10,551 nucleotides of DNA from NCBI GenBank assembly GCA_030544185.1, contig JAUNRO010000091.1, forward strand, positions 1 to 10,551, read 5' to 3'. Position numbers and translations under genes: made by a program. The stretch is from Propionibacteriaceae bacterium (GTDB taxonomy: Bacteria; Actinomycetota; Actinomycetes; Propionibacteriales; Propionibacteriaceae). Below are positions 8,001 through 10,551 of the stretch, piece after piece. The notes below the pieces were generated by a model that had not been told where the DNA came from, ran no database searches, and saw only the letters and a list, made by a program, of their open reading frames with translations. Each line of letters begins with the position of its first letter. The stretch's first letter is position 1.

Positions 8001-8368
8001 AATTGGAGACGATGCTGCTCGCTTCCGGGGGACAGCAAGTCGACCTCGAGCGGGCCACAGAGCAGACCGGCGGTCTGGGGATCTTCATCCGCGGGCTCGT
8101 CGGACTCGAGCGCACCGCGGCCATCGAGGCGTTCGAGAACTACCTGGACGGCACCAAGTTCTCAGCCGACCAGGTCCGCTTCGTGAACCTGATCGTCGAT
8201 GAGCTGACCCGAAACGGCGTGGTGGAACCTGCTCGTCTCTACGAGTCGCCGTACATCGACTATGCTCCCACCGGCCCCGACCACGTCTTTCCCGACGACG
8301 AGGTGAATGTCATCGTCGAGACGCTGCACCGCATCAAGCAGAGCGCGCTTCCTACCGAGGTGGCGTGA
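5018..8368 (+). CDS. hsdR: Type I restriction enzyme R subunit (EcoEI-like) with N-terminal DUF4145 region
   Basis: HsdR is the motor and nuclease of the type I complex: it translocates DNA with ATP and cuts far from the unmodified target. Order in this 1116-residue protein: a DUF4145-like helical region (about 1-125) with R87-x6-H94; a charged coiled-coil linker (about 147-198); the HSDR_N nuclease (about 203-330) with D248 in FVDYV and E263-A-K265; and superfamily-2 helicase motifs. These are Walker A ATGSGKT (377-383), DEAH (474-477), GLTATP (497-502), DTGIDVPEV (681-689) and QMIGRGTR (706-713). The last part is an EcoEI_R_C-like segment (about 950-1105; SADQVRFVNLIVDELTRNGV, then LYESPYIDYAPTGPD). 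All motor and nuclease residues are intact. The length is slightly above many HsdRs because of the DUF4145 fusion, which is common in EcoEI-type proteins. The ATG at 5018 lies 5 nt after the mrr stop; AGGA at 5011-5014 is only 3 nt away, so re-initiation after the upstream stop probably helps. Confidence 0.95.
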   Translation: MGNFDFVRQTLPSLHDDCARAESYLSSDPRSACFYSRRVVEKVVGYLYDVLSLQIPYRNDLAAKISDTGFNARVPRTITEKLTAIRRVGNTAVHDARQIRADVGLTVLRELFHVVVWTSYHHSPAPTAVPLHAQFDPKLAAQAAPLSRAEVAQLAEKFKEQDEAYARQLAEKDDRLVAHEAEIAELKAQIAAAQAAAAPDTRDYDEAAARDLFIDVLLREAGWSLGEERDREYPVTGMPNTEGKGFVDYVLWGTDGLPLAVVEAKRTAKSAEVGQQQAKLYADCLEQEFGRRPVIFYTNGYEHRIWDDAGGYPPREIQGFYTRDELELMIQRRQTRLPLSSAQTNTDIAGRPYQVRAIKAVGDAFDRKQREALLVMATGSGKTRTAIALVDLLQTANWIKRVLFLADRTALVNQSVHAFKEHLPGSTTVNLVTEKAIEGRVYVSTYPTMMNLINEIDHGKRRFGPGYFDLIVIDEAHRSVYAKYGAIFDYFDSLLIGLTATPKDEVDHNTYRLFHLEDGVPTDNYSLDEAVESGYLVPPKGTSVGTKFLRSGIKYDDLTEEEKDQWDGLDWGEDGPPDAVGAEELNRFLFNEDTVDKVLETLMTKGYRVAGDDRLGKTIIFAKSQKHAEFIEKRFNLSYPELAGHFARVVTHGTPYAQSLIDDFSIKDKAPHIAISVDMLDTGIDVPEVVNLVFFKMVRSKSKFWQMIGRGTRLCPDLFGPGQDKQDFLVFDFCGNLEYFSHDLPGSQGQTQKSLSQRLFEARLGLVTALGDDEPDLRSSTVKTLHEVVAGMNLENFVVRPHRRAVEKYASAEAWNTIGPEDSEALLTLAGLPSSIHDDDEDAKRFDVLILRRQLAQLDGDAVKAERLREAVQAIAAALLDKTAIPSVAEQADRLESVAGDEWWIDVTLPMLEVARIRIRGLARFVEKTARNPIYSDFEDTIGEDAEVVLPRITPGTNVERFRSKAEAYLREHLDNLALQRLRRNRQLTPDDLTELETMLLASGGQQVDLERATEQTGGLGIFIRGLVGLERTAAIEAFENYLDGTKFSADQVRFVNLIVDELTRNGVVEPARLYESPYIDYAPTGPDHVFPDDEVNVIVETLHRIKQSALPTEVA

Positions 8369-8445
8369 CCCTTGCCCCTGAACCCACGCTGACGTGCTCC
8401 GAAACAGCTGGGCCGCGGGCCTGTCGAGATCCACGGCCCCGTCCT

Positions 8446-8467
8446 CTGAGGCGCTGATCAGCCTCGG
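8446..8467. terminator. Hairpin after hsdR, possible terminator
   Basis: CTGAGGC (8446-8452) can pair with GCCTCGG (8461-8467) across an 8-nt loop, with one G-U pair. It lies about 80 nt after the hsdR stop. There is no T-run, so at most it is an L-shaped or Rho-assisted terminator. The rest of the 206-nt gap 8369-8574 holds only the promoter and SD of the next gene, as far as I can see. Confidence 0.3.
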
Positions 8468-8533
8468 CGGCTCGTCTGAACACCGCCTGGTGATCCGCGC
8501 GCCCGTCTGGATCCGGCGTCCTGACCCGTGTGT

Positions 8534-8539
8534 TAGCGT
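8534..8539 (+). promoter_or_regulatory. Candidate -10 box of the lipoprotein gene
   Basis: TAGCGT lies 35 nt upstream of the GTG at 8575, giving room for a short leader carrying the SD. No convincing -35 hexamer is present at 16-19 nt upstream. Confidence 0.35.
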
Positions 8540-8560
8540 GCCGGCGCGTTGCGAACCACA

Positions 8561-8566
8561 GGGAGG
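8561..8566 (+). promoter_or_regulatory. Shine-Dalgarno site fixing the lipoprotein GTG start
   Basis: GGGAGG ends 8 nt before the GTG at 8575. That GTG places K3 and K4 directly before a hydrophobic stretch and a lipobox, so it is preferred over the upstream in-frame ATG at 8530, which would add 15 residues before the signal peptide. Confidence 0.7.
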
Positions 8567-8574
8567 ACCTGAAC

Positions 8575-9462
8575 GTGTCGAAGAAGCTGATCACGTCGCT
8601 GGCGCTCACCGCCGCCATGGTGGGTCTGGCCGCCTGCTCCGAGGCCCCGGAGGACCAGGCCGGCGAACCCGGCTCACAGGAGCAGGGCGCCGAAGAGGGC
8701 GGCATGCCGGACCAGGAGATGCCCGAGCCCGATCTGGAGGGCATCCCCGACGTCGTCGCCGAGGTCGAGGGTGAGGAGATCACCGGCGATCAGTTCCGGA
8801 TGATGTACGAGTCGCAGTTCCAGCAGGCCGCCATGCAGTCCCAGATGGCCGGCGAGGAGGTCGACCAGGACCAGCTGAAGGACGAGACGCTCGAATCCAT
8901 GATCGGCGCCCAGCTGCTGGTCGGCTATGCCGAGGACGAGGGCTACGAGGCCTCCGAGGAGGACATCGACGAGGTGCTCGAGAAGACCGCGGAGAGCTCC
9001 GGGGCGGACTCGGTGGACGAGATGCTCGAGTCCGTGGGCGAGGACGGCCCCTCCGAGGAGGAGATGCGCGCCGACGCCGCCGACCAGGTGCTGATCGATC
9101 AGGTCGTCGAGGACATGGACGTCGAGGAGCCCTCGGACGAGGAGGTCGAGGAGCTCTACGACCAGCAGTACGGACAGATGCAGCAGGAGGCCGAAGGCGG
9201 CGACGACGCCGAGGAGGGCTCTGAGGACGAGTCTGAGGGCGACGACGAGGAGCTCGGCCAGGGCCCTGTCGCTCCCGAGGACGGCGACTCGGAGGGTGAC
9301 TCCGAGGGCGGCGACGCCGAGGCCGAGCAGCCCGAGGTGCCGGAGCTCGACGAGGTCCGCGACGAGCTCGAGCAGAGTCTGATCCAGCAGAAGCAGTCCG
9401 AAGCCGTGATGGCGAAGGTCGAGGACCTCCGCGAGGACGCCGACGTCGAGACCCACCTCTGA
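8575..9462 (+). CDS. Acidic SurA-N/PrsA-like lipoprotein without PPIase domain
   Basis: This 295-residue exported lipoprotein probably acts as a chaperone for secreted proteins on the outer face of the membrane. The signal peptide is VSKKLITSLALTAAMVGLAA with lipobox L-A-A-C and lipidated C21. A Pro/Glu/Gln-rich linker (22-55) is followed by a SurA N-terminal-like helical domain (about 58-185) starting VAEVEGEEITGDQFRMMYE (61-79). Within it QLKDETLESMIGAQLLVGYAE (100-120) resembles the family helix that follows the 'V-G-x-x-I' strand. Residues about 205-258 are an acidic low-complexity insert (runs of D, E, S and G, with GDSEGDSEGGD near 238-247). A last helix (258-290) resembles the C-terminal helix of SurA/PrsA N-domains. 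No parvulin rotamase domain is present between them; the acidic insert lies where it would normally sit. GTG start, SD GGGAGG with 8-nt spacing. The very high Glu/Asp content suggests adaptation to salt or to the wall environment. The chaperone role is inferred from fold resemblance. Confidence 0.72.
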   Translation: MSKKLITSLALTAAMVGLAACSEAPEDQAGEPGSQEQGAEEGGMPDQEMPEPDLEGIPDVVAEVEGEEITGDQFRMMYESQFQQAAMQSQMAGEEVDQDQLKDETLESMIGAQLLVGYAEDEGYEASEEDIDEVLEKTAESSGADSVDEMLESVGEDGPSEEEMRADAADQVLIDQVVEDMDVEEPSDEEVEELYDQQYGQMQQEAEGGDDAEEGSEDESEGDDEELGQGPVAPEDGDSEGDSEGGDAEAEQPEVPELDEVRDELEQSLIQQKQSEAVMAKVEDLREDADVETHL

Positions 9463-9534
9463 GGTGCGATGGCGTGTCGTCGTGTCATGGGGGCATGAGA
9501 GGATCTCTGTACCGACTCACGCAATGCTGATGAC

Positions 9535-9541
9535 AGGGAGG
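9535..9541 (+). promoter_or_regulatory. Shine-Dalgarno site of the 67-aa gene
   Basis: AGGGAGG ends 8 nt before the ATG at 9550, an optimal spacing, and supports the small ORF as a real gene. GAGGAT at 9499-9504 is the best -10-like sequence in the gap 9463-9534, with a poor TGTCGT 18 nt upstream, so the promoter is not resolved. Confidence 0.65.
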
Positions 9542-9549
9542 CACACCCA

Positions 9550-9753
9550 ATGGCTGTGCAGCCAGTAGAACCCGTGGGTTTCGTCGGGCCTGAGGAGCTT
9601 CAGGCGGAACGCAATCGATTGCTCGCCCGCCTGGAGATGGGTGAATCCGATCTCCTCCAAGGCGGCGACACTTGGACGCTCGACTCCGAAGAGCAGTGGC
9701 GGGCCTACGATCGGCTCAAAGGTATCCGATTCCTTCTCGGTGAGGATGACTGA
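9550..9753 (+). CDS. Unrecognised 67-aa protein, first gene of a two-gene cassette
   Basis: The product is 67 residues and acidic. After a Val/Pro-rich N-terminus (1-14) come two predicted helical parts: PEELQAERNRLLARLEMG (14-31) and SEEQWRAYDRLKGIRFLLGE (46-65). The arrangement 'helix, LLARLxM, linker, S/T-x-E-E-x, helix ending in FLLGEDD' reminds me of small actinobacterial proteins with an antitoxin-like helical layout, but this is memory of a pattern and not a family assignment. It has no HTH I can defend, no signal peptide and no membrane segment. A strong SD (AGGGAGG, 8 nt) supports translation. Its last 8 bases overlap the start of the next gene, so the two are translationally coupled and probably work together. 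Third-position G/C is lower than in the adjacent lipoprotein gene, which suggests separate acquisition. Confidence 0.62.
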   Translation: MAVQPVEPVGFVGPEELQAERNRLLARLEMGESDLLQGGDTWTLDSEEQWRAYDRLKGIRFLLGEDD

Positions 9754-10462
9754 TGTCGCCGACGAGGCTCTGCTCAAGGAGTCTCAAGCGTTCGCAGCTC
9801 GCCTCGACGAACTAGTCCGAGGTGTCCTTCCCGGTGACGGATTGCCACGATTTCGGTCAGAGGTCGTGCCCGACGGCCATGTCCAAATCTCGACATCGCC
9901 TTTGCCGATCCGCAGGTCGAGTGAGGCCGATGCGTTCGCGGTCCTATCAGTGCGGTACAACTGCATATGGAGTCGTGGCGTGCTCGCTGTGCGAGGTTCC
10001 GCGTTCATGCTCCGAACGCCCTCGGCGGGCGGCCCGCCCGTTCTGCAGGTCGACTACCTTCGTGACCCGGGACGAGACATGCCCGCCTCTCACTTCAACG
10101 TATCGTCCCAACATCCCGGCCTGCTACACATGGTGGACCCGGAGGATGTTGCACAGTCCGAGCACGGCAGAAACCGCCAGACACATAGGCTCCATCTCCC
10201 CACGGGAGGGCATCGATTCCGGCCTGCGCTCGAAGACGTACTCCACATGCTCATCAGAGAGTTCGGGATTGCGCGACGTGACAGTTGGCGGCAGACGATC
10301 CTTCGGCATCGGCAGGCCTACCGCGAGATCCAAACGATGGCAGCAGTTCGGGATCATCCTGCCAGCGCAGTCGAAGAGCTGACCCGCATGGGGTACGACA
10401 TTCAATGGGCCGGTGACGGGTCCGAACCGACGAAGCGACGAGAACGCCTCGAAGCTTTCTGA
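9746..10462 (+). CDS. Unrecognised 238-aa protein, second gene of the cassette
   Basis: The product is a 238-residue soluble-looking protein that I do not recognise. It has an N-terminal helix (about 8-27), a beta-rich middle (about 36-130) with VRYNCIWSRGVLAVRGSAF (69-87) and a strand pair QVDYLRDPGR (101-110) and SHFNVSS (115-121). A conspicuous segment follows, HRLHLPTGGHRFRPALEDVL (147-166). The C-terminal third is helical and basic and ends in RRERLEAF. Clustered His residues (H116, H147, H150, H156) next to Arg and Glu/Asp could form a metal or catalytic site, but this is inference. The ATG at 9746 overlaps the previous gene by 8 bases; GTG at 9740 is an in-frame alternative two codons earlier. 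The close upstream GAGG is adjacent to the ATG, so translation likely depends on coupling. Base composition is lower in GC than the lipoprotein gene. A toxin or effector role is possible only by analogy with small-then-large coupled pairs. Confidence 0.62.
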   Translation: MTDVADEALLKESQAFAARLDELVRGVLPGDGLPRFRSEVVPDGHVQISTSPLPIRRSSEADAFAVLSVRYNCIWSRGVLAVRGSAFMLRTPSAGGPPVLQVDYLRDPGRDMPASHFNVSSQHPGLLHMVDPEDVAQSEHGRNRQTHRLHLPTGGHRFRPALEDVLHMLIREFGIARRDSWRQTILRHRQAYREIQTMAAVRDHPASAVEELTRMGYDIQWAGDGSEPTKRRERLEAF

Positions 10463-10510
10463 GCGTTCGAGCGGATCCCCTGAGGTCCCGTTGTGCCGCA
10501 GCGCCCCACA

Positions 10511-10539
10511 TTGCGCTTCCCGCCTCCGCTCCATACCGT
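10511..10539 (+). promoter_or_regulatory. Candidate promoter for a leaderless gene at the right edge
   Basis: TTGCGC (10511-10516) and TACCGT (10534-10539) are separated by exactly 17 nt. The -10 box ends 5 nt before a GTG at 10545, so a leaderless gene may start there. Only seven bases of it lie inside the window, too few to identify a product or confirm the frame. Confidence 0.45.
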
Positions 10540-10551
10540 GAGCCGTGACAC

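Noticed and set aside
1257..8574. Search for direct repeats or att-like sites flanking the restriction operon
   Set aside because: Comparing the gaps 1257-1486 and 8369-8574 by eye showed no shared direct repeat, and there is no integrase or tRNA, so no island boundary can be claimed.
8674..9456. Leucine-rich 260-codon frame on the minus strand opposite the lipoprotein
   Set aside because: Antisense of GAG/GAC-rich codons yields CTC/GTC, so a Leu/Val-rich open frame is expected. The plus strand has SD, signal peptide and lipobox.

Overview
The window looks like chromosomal DNA from a high-GC actinomycete, probably of the Micrococcales/Micrococcaceae type. The support is a strong G/C bias at codon third positions, several start codons that sit 5-7 nt after a TAnnnT-like -10 box (leaderless transcripts, common in Actinomycetota), and an extremely acidic secreted lipoprotein. 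The genus cannot be fixed from sequence alone; a Nesterenkonia/Kocuria-like host would fit but is only a guess.

Left flank (1-1256): two minus-strand housekeeping genes, the 5' part of thiE (thiamine-phosphate synthase, cut by the window edge) and a maltose/galactoside-type sugar O-acetyltransferase. A divergent plus-strand gene encodes a 104-residue HTH protein. A 230-nt non-coding stretch (1257-1486) follows, with several inverted repeats.

Centre (1487-8368): a complete, tightly packed plus-strand restriction operon, hsdM - hsdS - mrr-like nuclease - hsdR. Genes overlap or lie within 5 nt, so they are probably co-transcribed from a leaderless promoter at hsdM. HsdM and HsdS would form the site-specific adenine methyltransferase. 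HsdR (EcoEI type, with an N-terminal DUF4145 region carrying a HEPN-like R-x6-H motif) would add translocation and cleavage. The third gene is an apparently intact Mrr-type endonuclease, so the locus carries two nucleases. Mrr-like enzymes are often linked to cleavage of modified DNA, so their coexistence with an adenine methylase raises a real question about specificity.

Right flank (8369-10551): an SD-led gene for an acidic SurA-N/PrsA-like lipoprotein without a recognisable PPIase domain. It is followed by a two-gene overlapping cassette of unrecognised proteins (67 and 238 aa), whose organisation resembles a toxin-antitoxin or small defence pair, although nothing in the sequence proves that. 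A promoter-like sequence directly before a GTG at the right edge suggests another leaderless gene beginning there. I see no integrase, insertion sequence, tRNA, rRNA or CRISPR array. No stretch longer than 300 nt lacks a gene.
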